The notes beneath the pieces are model-generated. The model saw only the letters and a program-made list of their open reading frames with translations, ran no database searches and was not told the origin of the DNA. 64,000 nucleotides of DNA. Origin: Hankyongella sp964404985. GTDB lineage: Bacteria; Pseudomonadota; Alphaproteobacteria; Sphingomonadales; Sphingomonadaceae. The stretch is from the NCBI GenBank assembly GCA_964404985.1, contig CAYOMD010000003.1, positions 62,001 to 126,000 on the forward strand, given 5' to 3'. The position numbers were made by a program, and so were the translations under genes. Of this stretch, positions 36,199-44,952 are shown in pieces (position 1 is the first letter of the stretch; the number at the start of each line of letters is the position of its first letter).

Positions 36199-37101
36199 AT
36201 GCGGCTGGTCTTTATGGGCACGCCGGTGTTCGCAGCGCGTGCCCTGCAGGCCTTGCACGATGCCGGGCATGATATCTGTGCGGTCTATACCCAGCCGCCA
36301 CGTCCGGCCCACCGGGGCAAGAAGCTGACCCCAAGCCCGGTGCAGGCACTGGCCGAGACCCTCGGCGTGCCGGTGTTCACCCCCCACAGACTGCGCGATG
36401 CGCAAGCACAGGCGGATTTTGCGGCACACCAGGCCGATGTGGCGGTAGTCGCTGCCTACGGCCTGATCCTGCCGCAGCCGGTGCTGGATGCCCCGCGTCA
36501 CGGGTGCCTGAACATCCATGCCTCCCTGTTGCCGCGCTGGCGGGGTGCTGCCCCCATCCAGCGGGCGATCGAGGCCGGCGACCCCGAGACGGGCATCTGC
36601 ATCATGGCGATGGAGGCGGGGCTGGATACCGGCCCGGTGCTGCTGCGCCGCCCCTGCCCGATTGCCGCCGACGATACGGCTGCAACCCTGCACGACCGGC
36701 TGGCAGCACTGGGGGCGGATGCAATCGTGGCAGCACTGGCGCACCACGACAGTCTGGTGCCCACACCGCAAGACGACAGCCGCGCGACCTACGCCGCCAA
36801 GATCGACAAGGCGGAGGCCAGGCTGGACTGGACCCATCCGGCCACCCTGCTGGAGCGGCGCGTGCGCGCGTTCACCCCGTCCGCCTACCTGGTCCTGGCG
36901 GAGGAGCGGATAAGGGTACTGGCCGCAGAGGTTGTGGACGCTGCGGACACGCCGGGCATCGTGCTCGATACCCGGCTTACCATCGCGTGCGGCGCGCAGG
37001 CGCTGCGCCCGACCCTGGTGCAGCGCGCCGGCAAAGCCGTGATGCCTGCGACAGACATGCTGCGTGGCCTGCCGGTCCCTGCCGGTACTATGCTAGGCTG
37101 A
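36199..37101 (+). CDS. fmt: Methionyl-tRNA formyltransferase
   Basis: Fmt formylates Met-tRNA for translation initiation using 10-formyl-tetrahydrofolate. The 300-residue protein starts LVFMGTPVFAARALQAL and has the catalytic NIHASLLPRWRGAAPIQRAI region with Asn, His and a following Asp, plus the C-terminal OB-like domain. The last base of its stop codon is the first base of the truA start. Confidence 0.97.
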   Translation: MRLVFMGTPVFAARALQALHDAGHDICAVYTQPPRPAHRGKKLTPSPVQALAETLGVPVFTPHRLRDAQAQADFAAHQADVAVVAAYGLILPQPVLDAPRHGCLNIHASLLPRWRGAAPIQRAIEAGDPETGICIMAMEAGLDTGPVLLRRPCPIAADDTAATLHDRLAALGADAIVAALAHHDSLVPTPQDDSRATYAAKIDKAEARLDWTHPATLLERRVRAFTPSAYLVLAEERIRVLAAEVVDAADTPGIVLDTRLTIACGAQALRPTLVQRAGKAVMPATDMLRGLPVPAGTMLG

Positions 37102-37856
37102 TGCCGCGCTTTCGCATGACCATCGAGTATGACGGCCGGCCGTTCATGGGCTGGCAGGTGCAGGACCATGGCCCGAGCGTGCAGGGTGCCATCGAGGCGG
37201 CAATCCTGCGCACGACCGGGCTTGAGGCCAGCGTGATCGGCGCCGGTCGCACGGACTCAGGAGTCCATGCCTGCGGCCAGGTTGCCCATGTCGATCTGGA
37301 GACCGCCCTGACGCCGTTCCGGCTCGGCGAGGCGCTCAACTACCACCTGCGCACCGACCCGGATACGCCCGGAGCAGTCGCGATCCTCACCTGCGATTTG
37401 ACGGACGCTGATTTCCATGCGCGCTTTTCCGCCCGCGCCCGTGCGTACCGTTATCGCATCGTCAACCGGCGCGCGCCGCTGACCCTAGAGCGCGGGCTGG
37501 CCTGGCAGGTGATCCCGCCACTCGATGCTGCGGCCATGCACAAGGCGGCCCAGTGTCTGGTCGGCCACCATGATTTCACGACCTTCCGCTCGGTGCATTG
37601 CCAGTCACAGTCCCCGGTCAAGACCTTGAGCGAAATCAGGGTGACGCGCGACGGCGATGCGATCCTCGTCGATGTTGGCGCGCGCTCGTTCCTGCATCAT
37701 CAGGTGCGCTCGATGGTCGGGTGCCTGAAGCTGGTCGGCGACGGCACATGGACAGCGCAGGATCTGCAGGCCGCGCTGGAAGCGCGCGACCGTGCAGCCC
37801 TCGGCCTCAACGCCCCGCCCGATGGCCTGTATTTCATGCGGGTGGACTATGCTTAA
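37101..37856 (+). CDS. truA: tRNA pseudouridine(38-40) synthase
   Basis: TruA converts uridines 38-40 of the anticodon stem to pseudouridine. The 251-residue protein begins RFRMTIEYDGRPFMGWQ and has the catalytic Asp in GAGRTDSGVHA, then FHARFSARARAYRYRI and SFLHHQVRSMVG. The frame is open upstream to 36504 within fmt, but ATG 37101 gives the true N-terminus. Its end overlaps the convergent radC gene by four bases. Confidence 0.97.
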   Translation: MPRFRMTIEYDGRPFMGWQVQDHGPSVQGAIEAAILRTTGLEASVIGAGRTDSGVHACGQVAHVDLETALTPFRLGEALNYHLRTDPDTPGAVAILTCDLTDADFHARFSARARAYRYRIVNRRAPLTLERGLAWQVIPPLDAAAMHKAAQCLVGHHDFTTFRSVHCQSQSPVKTLSEIRVTRDGDAILVDVGARSFLHHQVRSMVGCLKLVGDGTWTAQDLQAALEARDRAALGLNAPPDGLYFMRVDYA

Positions 37857-38536
37857 AGCAGCCCCATCGATTTGAAGCTGGCGTGGCCTGTGCTGCCGAT
37901 CACCAGATGGTCGTGAACCCGAATGCCAAGCCGCTTGCCGCCCTCGACGATCTCGTTGGTGATCGCAATATCATCCCTGGACGGGCTGGGGTCGCCGGAC
38001 GGATGATTGTGCACCAATATTATGGCGGTCGAGCCCAGGTCCAGCGCGCGCTTCAGCACCTCGCGCACATAGACCGGCGCGTGGTTCACCGTGCCCTCGG
38101 CCATCACCTCGTCGCGGATCAGGATGTTCTTGTTGTTCAGGAACAGCACACGGAACTGCTCGATCAGGCTGTGCGCCATGCTCGCATGGCAATAGCCGAT
38201 CAACGCCTGCCAGCTGGAGAGCACCGGCCTGTCCATCACCGCCTCCCGCTGCAGCCGCAGTGCCGCTGCCTGAGTGAATTTGAGCGCCCCGATTGCAGCG
38301 GTCGACAGGCCGCCGAAGTTCTGCAGCGCAGGGACTTCTGCCGAGATTACGCGGGCGAACGAGCCGAACTCGCGCAGCAGTGCCTTGGCCAGCGGCTTGG
38401 TGTCGCGCCGGGGAATGGCCAGCGCCAGCACATATTCCAGCAGTTCATGGTCGTGGAAGGCATCGCCGCCACCAGCGAACAGGCGTTCGCGCAACCGCTC
38501 CCGGTGCCCGCTGCCATCGTGCTCCTCAGAGGGCAT
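37853..38536 (-). CDS. radC: RadC/YeeS family JAB-domain protein
   Basis: The 227-residue protein has an N-terminal helix-hairpin-helix region (ELLEYVLALAIPRRDTKPLA) and a C-terminal JAMM metalloprotease-like domain with VHNHPSGDPSPSRDD and upstream Glu in the fold. RadC was linked to DNA repair by genetics, but its molecular function is not settled. It starts inside the 3' end of map (11-base overlap), giving an sfsA-map-radC unit. A longer frame to 38638 is rejected because it lies fully in map. Confidence 0.93.
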   Translation of the reverse strand: MPSEEHDGSGHRERLRERLFAGGGDAFHDHELLEYVLALAIPRRDTKPLAKALLREFGSFARVISAEVPALQNFGGLSTAAIGALKFTQAAALRLQREAVMDRPVLSSWQALIGYCHASMAHSLIEQFRVLFLNNKNILIRDEVMAEGTVNHAPVYVREVLKRALDLGSTAIILVHNHPSGDPSPSRDDIAITNEIVEGGKRLGIRVHDHLVIGSTGHASFKSMGLL

Positions 38537-39350
38537 AGGGCGGTGCGTGCAGCCCGGCCGGCGACTGGGTGAAAATCTCGCAGCCGTCCTCGGTGATGCC
38601 GATGCTGTGCTCGAACTGGGCCGAGAGCGACCGGTCACGGGTCACCGCGGTCCAGCCATCCTCAAGCACTTTCACTTCATAGCGCCCGGCGTTGATCATC
38701 GGCTCGATGGTGAAGAACATGCCCGGCTTCAACTCGACTCCGGTGCCCGGCCGTCCGAAGTGCACGACATTGGGGGCCTCATGGAAGATGCGCCCCAGCC
38801 CGTGGCCGCAGAAATCGCGCACCACCGAATAGCGATGACTTTCCGCAAAGGACTGGATGGCATGGCCGATATCCCCCAGCCGCGCACCGGGCTTTGCTGC
38901 CGCGATCCCGCGCATCATCGCCTCGTATGTCACCTCGACCAGCTTTTTGGCCTTGATCGGCACAGCGCCGACCAGAAACATGCGGCTGGTATCGCCGTGC
39001 CAGCCATCCAGCACCACGGTCACGTCGATGTTGACGATATCGCCGTCCTTCAGGCGCTTCGGGCCGGGAATACCGTGGCAGACGACATGATTGACCGAGG
39101 TGCAGATGGACTTCGGGAAGCCCCGGTAATGGAGCGGTGCAGGCACCCCGCCGCGCGCGACGATATAGTCAAACGCCAGCCGGTCCAGTGCCTCGGTGGT
39201 GGTGTCCGGCGCGACGTGCCCGGCCAGCATGTCGAGGCATTCCGCCGCCAACCGCCCGGCAGCCCGCATCCCGACAAAATCCGCCGGCGCATGCAGGCGC
39301 ACGGTGCCGGAGTCCAGATCGTCCTCTAGGGTCTCAGCGTAGGTCATCAT
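38526..39350 (-). CDS. map: Methionine aminopeptidase, type I
   Basis: The enzyme removes the first methionine from new proteins. The 274-residue protein shows all five metal ligands: two Asp in NIDVTVVLDGWHGDTSRMF, His in FCGHGLGRIFHEAP, Glu in FFTIEPMIN and Glu in QFEHSIGI. The start ATG overlaps the sfsA stop in ATGA; a second ATG follows one codon later. Confidence 0.97.
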   Translation of the reverse strand: MMTYAETLEDDLDSGTVRLHAPADFVGMRAAGRLAAECLDMLAGHVAPDTTTEALDRLAFDYIVARGGVPAPLHYRGFPKSICTSVNHVVCHGIPGPKRLKDGDIVNIDVTVVLDGWHGDTSRMFLVGAVPIKAKKLVEVTYEAMMRGIAAAKPGARLGDIGHAIQSFAESHRYSVVRDFCGHGLGRIFHEAPNVVHFGRPGTGVELKPGMFFTIEPMINAGRYEVKVLEDGWTAVTRDRSLSAQFEHSIGITEDGCEIFTQSPAGLHAPPYAL

Positions 39351-40060
39351 ATAATCCTTTGGCTTTCCACTATGGGCAGCGGGCCAGCCAATTCAACCCG
39401 CGACGTGGTGATTGCGCATTGAAACGCTACGAACTCAACACCAGCCGCCCGCGCCGTCTCGGCTGCGCGGGCATAGGCCGGGTCGATGTCTGCGGCCAGG
39501 GTCAAGCCCGTGCAATCGCCGCGCTGGACAACATAGCACATGACAGCACGCGCGCCGCCTGCCACCTGCCGCGCCAGTGCCTCCAGATGCTTGGTGCCGC
39601 GTGCGGTCACGCTGTCCGGGAAGGCGGCCAGATCGCCGCGCCGCCAGTGCACATTCTTGATTTCCACAAAGCAGGGTCTCGGATCATCCGGATGGTCGCT
39701 CAGCAGAAGGTCGATCCGGGAGTTCTGGTCGTAGCGGACCTCCGGGCGCATGTGCGCATAGCCGCTCAGCGGCGCCAAGCGCTCCAGGGACTCGGGGACC
39801 AAAGTGTTCGGCAGGCCGGTGTCGATCCCGACCAGATGCCCGCCGACCGCTTCCAGCACCCAGCGATAGGGCAGCTTGGCCGCGGGGTTGCGAGCCGGCT
39901 CCAGCCACACACGGGCGCCCTGCTGCGCCAGCCCGAGCATCGCACCGGGGTTCGGGCAATGCACCGTGACCAGCCGGCCATCATCCAGCGTGACATCGGC
40001 CAGAAACCGCTTGTACCGCTTGAGCAATGTGGCCGTGATCAATGGCTTTGCGAAGTCCAT
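39347..40060 (-). CDS. sfsA: SfsA family DNA-binding/sugar fermentation stimulation protein
   Basis: The 237-residue protein has the OB-fold start LLKRYKRFLADVTLDDG, the VHCPNPGAMLG motif and the nuclease-like part ending in RIDLLLSDH and CFVEIKNVHW. SfsA was named for an effect on sugar fermentation in E. coli and binds DNA; its real role is poorly known. ATG 40060 was chosen because the upstream extension to 40144 runs through a hairpin. It heads the sfsA-map-radC unit. Confidence 0.93.
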   Translation of the reverse strand: MDFAKPLITATLLKRYKRFLADVTLDDGRLVTVHCPNPGAMLGLAQQGARVWLEPARNPAAKLPYRWVLEAVGGHLVGIDTGLPNTLVPESLERLAPLSGYAHMRPEVRYDQNSRIDLLLSDHPDDPRPCFVEIKNVHWRRGDLAAFPDSVTARGTKHLEALARQVAGGARAVMCYVVQRGDCTGLTLAADIDPAYARAAETARAAGVEFVAFQCAITTSRVELAGPLPIVESQRII

Positions 40061-40075
40061 CCAGCACCTCGCCTT

Positions 40076-40133
40076 AGACCCTTTCCGGCTTTGACGCATC
40101 ATCATGTGATTGCATAAAGCCGGAAAGGGGTCT
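40076..40133. terminator. Strong hairpin between hppA and sfsA (terminator or REP-like)
   Basis: AGACCCTTTCCGGCTTT at 40076-40092 pairs with AAAGCCGGAAAGGGGTCT at 40116-40133 with one unpaired base. It lies 30 bases beyond the hppA stop and before the sfsA start. No T-run follows on the hppA strand, so termination is plausible but unproven. Confidence 0.5.
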
Positions 40134-40162
40134 CTACAAACCAAGTCCGCCCATGTGCAGAC

Positions 40163-42268
40163 TCAGTGTCCGCCCGCCAGCGACGCCAGCAACAGCAGAG
40201 CGACGATATTGGCAATCTTGATCATCGGGTTGATGGCAGGACCCGCCGTATCCTTGTAGGGATCGCCAACGGTATCACCGGTCACAGCCGCCTTGTGGGC
40301 CTCCGACCCCTTACCACCGTGATGCCCCTCCTCGATGTACTTCTTGGCGTTGTCCCACGCGCCGCCGCCTGACGTCATCGAGATAGCGACCGAGAGACCG
40401 CTGACGATGACCCCGAGCAGCAGGGCACCAAGGGCGGCAAAGCCGTTGGCCTGGCCTGCAATGGCCGTGATGACGAAGTATACGACGATCGGTGCCAGCA
40501 CTGGCAGCAGCGAGGGCACGATCATCTCCCGGATCGCCGCCTTGGTCACCAGGTCCACCGTGCGGGCATAGTTCGGCTTGGATGTGCCATCCATGATGCC
40601 CGGATTCTCCCGGAACTGGGTGCGTACCTCCTCGACGACCGCTCCGGCCGCGCGGCCCACCGCCGTCATCCCGAATGCGCCGAACAGATAGGGCAGCAGC
40701 GCGCCCAGCAGCAGCCCGACCACCACGAACGGGTTGGCCAGCGAGAAGTCGACCGCCAGGTCCGGGAAATAGGCCTTGAGGTCAGAGGTATAGGCCCCGA
40801 ACAGCACCAGTGAGGCAAGCCCTGCCGAGCCGATGGCATAGCCCTTGGTGACTGCCTTGGTGGTGTTGCCGACCGCGTCCAGCGCGTCCGTGTAGACCCG
40901 CACGCTCTTGTCGAGGCCGGCCATCTCGGCGATGCCACCCGCGTTGTCGGTCACCGGGCCATAGGCGTCGAGCGCCACCACCATTCCTGCCAGTGCCAGC
41001 ATGGCGGTTGCCGCGAACGCAATCCCGATCAGGCCCGCCAGCAGATAGGCGATGATGATGCCAGTACAGATCACCAGCGTGGGCAGAGCTGTCGCCTCCA
41101 GGCTGATGGCCAGACCCTGGATGATGTTGGTGCCGTGTCCGGTCTCCGATGCTTTGGCAATCGAGCGCACCGGGCGAAACTCGGTGCTGGTGTAGTATTC
41201 CGTGATCCAGACGATCAATCCGGTCACGCCGAGCCCGACCAGGCCACACAGATAGAGGCTCATTCCCGTGAAGGTCTCGCCGCCGGCGGTGATCTGCGTG
41301 GTGGTGCCGAGGCCATACTCTATCGCGCCGTAGAGCAGGCCCACCGACAGAACGCCGGTGACCGAGAACGCCTTGTAGAGCGCGCCCATGATGTTCTGGG
41401 AGCCGCCAAGTTTGGCAAAGAACGTACCCGCGATCGAGGCGATGATGCAGACGCCGCCGATGAGCAGCGGCAATGCCATCAGCCGCCCGAGCAGGGCAGA
41501 GTCCTGCCCGCCTGCAAATAGCAGAGCGGTGAGCACCATCGTCGCGCCGACCGTCACCACATAGGTCTCGAACAGGTCAGCAGCCATGCCCGCGCAATCG
41601 CCGACGTTGTCACCCACGTTATCGGCGATCACCGCCGGGTTGCGGGGGTCATCCTCCGGGATGCCAGCCTCCACTTTGCCGACCAGATCGGCGCCGACAT
41701 CAGCCGCTTTGGTGAAGATACCGCCGCCCAGACGCGCGAAGATGGAAATCAGCGACGCACCAAAGCCCAGCGCCACCAGCGCATCGACAACCGTGCGGGA
41801 GTTGGGTTCGAACTTCAGGCCCAGGGTCAGCACAGCGAAATAGCCGGCTATCGACAGCAATGCGAGGCCCGCGACCAGCATCCCGGTGATCGCGCCCGAC
41901 TTGAATGCCAGGGTAAGGCCGGCCTGCAACCCGCCGCGTGCGGCCTCTGCCGTACGGACGTTCGCCTTGACCGAGATGTTCATGCCGATGTAGCCGGTCG
42001 CGCCCGAGAGCACGGCCCCGATGATGAAGCCTACTGCCGGATACACCCCGAGGAACAGCAGGATGATGACAGTCATCGCCACGCCGACAACGGCGATGGT
42101 GCTGTATTGCCGGTTGAGGTAAGCGCGCGCGCCCTCCTCGATGGCGGCTGCGATCGACTGCATCGTCTCATTGCCTGCAGGGGCCGCAAGCACACTGCTG
42201 CGCGTCACCAAACCATACAGGACTGCCAGAGCGCCGCAGACGACGCTCACCCAAATCAAACTCTCCAT
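40163..42268 (-). CDS. hppA: Membrane-bound proton-translocating pyrophosphatase, K+-independent type
   Basis: The 701-residue inner-membrane protein couples pyrophosphate hydrolysis to proton export. About 16 membrane helices are predicted. The substrate motifs are DVGADLVGKVEAGIPEDDPRNPA and the Asp-rich loop near the C-terminus (GDTVGDPYKDTAGPAINP). GNTTKAVTKG places Lys where K+-dependent enzymes have Ala, which is the mark of the K+-independent H+ type. It has a strong ribosome site (GGGAGGA six bases before ATG) and stands alone. Confidence 0.95.
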   Translation of the reverse strand: MESLIWVSVVCGALAVLYGLVTRSSVLAAPAGNETMQSIAAAIEEGARAYLNRQYSTIAVVGVAMTVIILLFLGVYPAVGFIIGAVLSGATGYIGMNISVKANVRTAEAARGGLQAGLTLAFKSGAITGMLVAGLALLSIAGYFAVLTLGLKFEPNSRTVVDALVALGFGASLISIFARLGGGIFTKAADVGADLVGKVEAGIPEDDPRNPAVIADNVGDNVGDCAGMAADLFETYVVTVGATMVLTALLFAGGQDSALLGRLMALPLLIGGVCIIASIAGTFFAKLGGSQNIMGALYKAFSVTGVLSVGLLYGAIEYGLGTTTQITAGGETFTGMSLYLCGLVGLGVTGLIVWITEYYTSTEFRPVRSIAKASETGHGTNIIQGLAISLEATALPTLVICTGIIIAYLLAGLIGIAFAATAMLALAGMVVALDAYGPVTDNAGGIAEMAGLDKSVRVYTDALDAVGNTTKAVTKGYAIGSAGLASLVLFGAYTSDLKAYFPDLAVDFSLANPFVVVGLLLGALLPYLFGAFGMTAVGRAAGAVVEEVRTQFRENPGIMDGTSKPNYARTVDLVTKAAIREMIVPSLLPVLAPIVVYFVITAIAGQANGFAALGALLLGVIVSGLSVAISMTSGGGAWDNAKKYIEEGHHGGKGSEAHKAAVTGDTVGDPYKDTAGPAINPMIKIANIVALLLLASLAGGH

Positions 42269-42450
42269 GAATCCTCCCGATTGCTCCCCAGACTATCGGC
42301 GATGCGGGCCGCAGTGCCGCCGGTGCACGCTCCCCGGCGCGCCCGGCTTATGCGGTTGGCCTTCCGGCGCGCATATCCGTCTGCACGAGCTTGCGATGAG
42401 ACGAATCAAGATGCAATGCAGGAATGCGTTTTTGCCTACGCATGGGCATT

Positions 42451-43038
42451 TCAGATCGGCATAGCCGAAATGATATGGGCGGACAGGATCGACTCTTCTT
42501 CAAGCGCCTTGTTGGCAAGCTCGGCCATAAGGCGCTCCGCCTTGGCAAAATCGATCTGGCGCGGCTCATGGGGACTCGCGAGCTTGGCGACCGAAAACCC
42601 CTCGTTGACGGCGGCACGGATGATCGGCATGCGCCCTTTCACAAATCCATCCTTGCCATGGGCGACCTCCAGGGAGACTTCCATGGTCACATAGGTCGAG
42701 AGCTTGCCGTTCTCCCCCACCAGCGGCACGGTCAGCCGCTCCAGCTCGACGAACGACGGCTCCTCAGCCTTGTCGCCATGACCGCCCTTTTTTTCCGCAT
42801 GCTCTTCGGGTTCAGCAGCATGCTCCCCGGTTTCTGCCGCATGCTCAGGGGTCGCGGCTGCCGGCTTGGGCGCAAACATCAGGAAATAGGCGCTCGCCCC
42901 GCCACCACCCAGCGCAAGACCGCCGACCAGCAGCAGGATGGGCACGAGCGGCGGTTTCTTCTTGGGCGCCTCGGCACTGTCGGGCGCGGCGGCCTCAGTC
43001 TTCGCCTTGGCGGGGGCTTTCGGTGGTGCTTTCGACAT
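42451..43038 (-). CDS. fliL: FliL family flagellar basal body-associated protein
   Basis: The 195-residue protein has a Lys/Ala/Pro-rich cytoplasmic start, one membrane helix (PILLLVGGLALGGGGASAYF, about residues 34-53), a His/Glu-rich linker with AEHAAEP-like repeats, and the periplasmic FliL domain (SFVELERLTVPLV, TYVTMEVSLEVA). FliL supports the flagellar stator at high load; related proteins occur outside flagellar clusters. It is the last gene of the riboflavin operon, and its 5' end overlaps thiL by 44 bases. No other flagellar gene is in the window. Confidence 0.87.
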   Translation of the reverse strand: MSKAPPKAPAKAKTEAAAPDSAEAPKKKPPLVPILLLVGGLALGGGGASAYFLMFAPKPAAATPEHAAETGEHAAEPEEHAEKKGGHGDKAEEPSFVELERLTVPLVGENGKLSTYVTMEVSLEVAHGKDGFVKGRMPIIRAAVNEGFSVAKLASPHEPRQIDFAKAERLMAELANKALEEESILSAHIISAMPI

Positions 43039-44011
43039 AGTGATGCTCAAATCCTGTCCGTTCCACCGGAACGTCAGCGCCCTCAGCGTCGAGCAGACGC
43101 ACACCCGAGCCTGCCGACACCCGGCCTATCGGCGTCAGGGTAAGGCCCAGACGTTGGGAAAGTGCTAAGATCGCCGTTGCGGCATGGGCAGGCGCTGTGA
43201 ACACCAGTTCGTAATCATCGCCCGCAGTCGCCGCCCGCACCCGCGTCGCCAGCGTATCACCGCAATCGGACACATAGGCTGGCGATAACGGGATGGCCGC
43301 CGCTTCGATTTCAGCGGCAACACCGCTGGCACTGGCGATATGTCCGGCATCCGCCAGCAAACCGTCCGAGACGTCTGCCGCCGCACTGGCGAGGTCGCAA
43401 AGGGCAAGGCCCAGTGCCAGGCGCGGCTGTGGCCACCAGTAGCGATCCCGCAGACAGACCGCCTCCGGGCTGGAGTCCGAACTGAAATCAGGGCTTTGCG
43501 CCAGGGCAAGACCCGCGCCTGCGTCGCCAATGGTGCCGGAGACCCAGAGTGTATCGCCCGGCTGCGCGCCTGTGCGCGCCATGGCCCTGCCGGTGCTCAC
43601 ACTGCCGATAGCCGTCAGCGAGAGCACTGTCGTATCGCCGGGGCAGATGGTATCGCCGCCGATCAGCGGCAGGCCGAACGCCGTGCAGGCCCGGCGCAGT
43701 CCGTCCAGAAACTGCTCCACCCAATCCCGTGAGCGCGTGCGGCCGAGACCAAGGCCAAGCAGACAGGCGCGCGGCACCGCACCGGTCGCCGCAAGGTCCG
43801 AGGCATTGACCACTACAAGCCGCCAGCCGATGCTCTCCGGCGGGTCATCGGGCAGGAAGTGCACGCCCTCGGCCATCATGTCCTTGGTGAGCACCAGGTC
43901 TGCGCCGTTGGATGCAAGAACCGCGGTATCGGACAGCAGCCCACGGGCAGCCGGGTCCCCCGCCAGCGGCCGGATAAGGCTGTCGATCAGGTCGAACTCG
44001 CGTATGCTCAA
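42995..44011 (-). CDS. thiL: Thiamine-monophosphate kinase
   Basis: ThiL phosphorylates thiamine monophosphate to the active cofactor. The 338-residue protein has the PurM-like plan: FDLIDSLIRPLAG start, DLVLTKDMMAEGVHF, NASDLAATGAVPRACLLGLG, GGDTICPG and DVSDGLLADAGHIA. No ATG is near the conserved N-terminus; the start is TTG at 44011, which overlaps the nusB stop by four bases and is probably coupled to it. Confidence 0.95.
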   Translation of the reverse strand: MSIREFDLIDSLIRPLAGDPAARGLLSDTAVLASNGADLVLTKDMMAEGVHFLPDDPPESIGWRLVVVNASDLAATGAVPRACLLGLGLGRTRSRDWVEQFLDGLRRACTAFGLPLIGGDTICPGDTTVLSLTAIGSVSTGRAMARTGAQPGDTLWVSGTIGDAGAGLALAQSPDFSSDSSPEAVCLRDRYWWPQPRLALGLALCDLASAAADVSDGLLADAGHIASASGVAAEIEAAAIPLSPAYVSDCGDTLATRVRAATAGDDYELVFTAPAHAATAILALSQRLGLTLTPIGRVSAGSGVRLLDAEGADVPVERTGFEHHYVESTTESPRQGED

Positions 44012-44487
44012 CTCAGGCGACCAAGACCACGCGCTGCACGGTCCAGCAGGCCGTTGACGAAGCCGACTTCGGACCCGTCCTCATAAAAGCCGCGTGCGAC
44101 CTCGACATATTCGCTGATGACCACCGGCGGCGGCACGTCCAGCCGCGCCAGCAATTCATAGAGGGCGGCACGCAGGATCTGCCGGAGCGGCCGGTCCAGA
44201 CGCGGCACGGTCCAGCCCTCGCCGAGGTTGCGGCTGATGATCTCGTCAATCTCCTCAAGCCGGGCCGACGCACCGGCAAACACGTCTGCAAAATAGCCCG
44301 CATCCGCCTTCACCAGGGGTGCGCCCTCGATGTCGCTGTCCAGCCGGTGGTCGATGAACTCCTGGACGATCCGTGCGGGTTTGCCGTCTTCGGTCATCTC
44401 CAGTTGGTAGAGTGCCTGCACCGCCGCAAGCCGCGCTGCCCCGCGCGCCGAGACCGGCGGCCGTGGTCGTTGTGCTGCATCACTCAT
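44008..44487 (-). CDS. nusB: Transcription antitermination factor NusB
   Basis: NusB forms part of the ribosomal RNA antitermination complex with NusE and NusA. The 159-residue all-helical protein has ARLAAVQALYQLEM and LRAALYELLARLDVPPPVVISEYVE followed by FVNGLLD, typical of the family. ATG 44487 was chosen over TTG 44493. It overlaps ribH by eight bases; the ribH-nusB pair is a conserved order. Confidence 0.96.
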   Translation of the reverse strand: MSDAAQRPRPPVSARGAARLAAVQALYQLEMTEDGKPARIVQEFIDHRLDSDIEGAPLVKADAGYFADVFAGASARLEEIDEIISRNLGEGWTVPRLDRPLRQILRAALYELLARLDVPPPVVISEYVEVARGFYEDGSEVGFVNGLLDRAARGLGRLS

Positions 44488-44929
44488 CGTCAAGGCTCAT
44501 TTCCTGGAACTGGCGCTGCAGCGCGACCATCCGCACCATGGCCTCGGCTGCTGCCTTGCCTTTATTCCCTTGGGAGATACGGGCACGGTGCCAGGCCTGT
44601 TCCCCGTTCTCCGTGGTCAGGATGCCGTTGCCGATTGCCAGCCCGCGGTCAATCGACAGGCTCATCAGGCCGCGCGCGGACTCGCTGCAGACATAATCAT
44701 AATGGGTGGTCTCGCCCCGGATGACACAGCCAAGCGCCACGAACCCATCGTAACGCCCCGTATCTGAGGCATAGCCGATGGCCGCCGGAATCTCGAAAGC
44801 TCCCGGTACCGCGATCCGGTCAAACGTCACCCCGGCAGCCTCCAGCGCCTCCTCCGCCCCCTTGGCCAGTTCATCGGCCAGATCGGCATAGAAGCGCGCC
44901 TCAACAATCAGCGCGTGGACTTTTGTCAT
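44480..44929 (-). CDS. ribH: 6,7-dimethyl-8-ribityllumazine synthase
   Basis: The enzyme joins the pyrimidine and the four-carbon unit made by RibB to form lumazine. The 149-residue protein has the substrate strand VPGAFEIPAAIGYA, the catalytic VALGCVIRGETTHYDYV and FGILTTEN-like SIGNGILTTENGEQA. It lies 23 bases after ribB in the operon. Confidence 0.96.
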   Translation of the reverse strand: MTKVHALIVEARFYADLADELAKGAEEALEAAGVTFDRIAVPGAFEIPAAIGYASDTGRYDGFVALGCVIRGETTHYDYVCSESARGLMSLSIDRGLAIGNGILTTENGEQAWHRARISQGNKGKAAAEAMVRMVALQRQFQEMSLDDE

Positions 44930-44952
44930 GATGCATCCTTTTCCCGGTAGGC

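Noticed and set aside
36504..37100. Upstream extension of truA (nearly 200 codons)
   Set aside because: It runs through fmt in another frame, is low in family-like sequence, and TruA homologues begin at the motif found at 37101.
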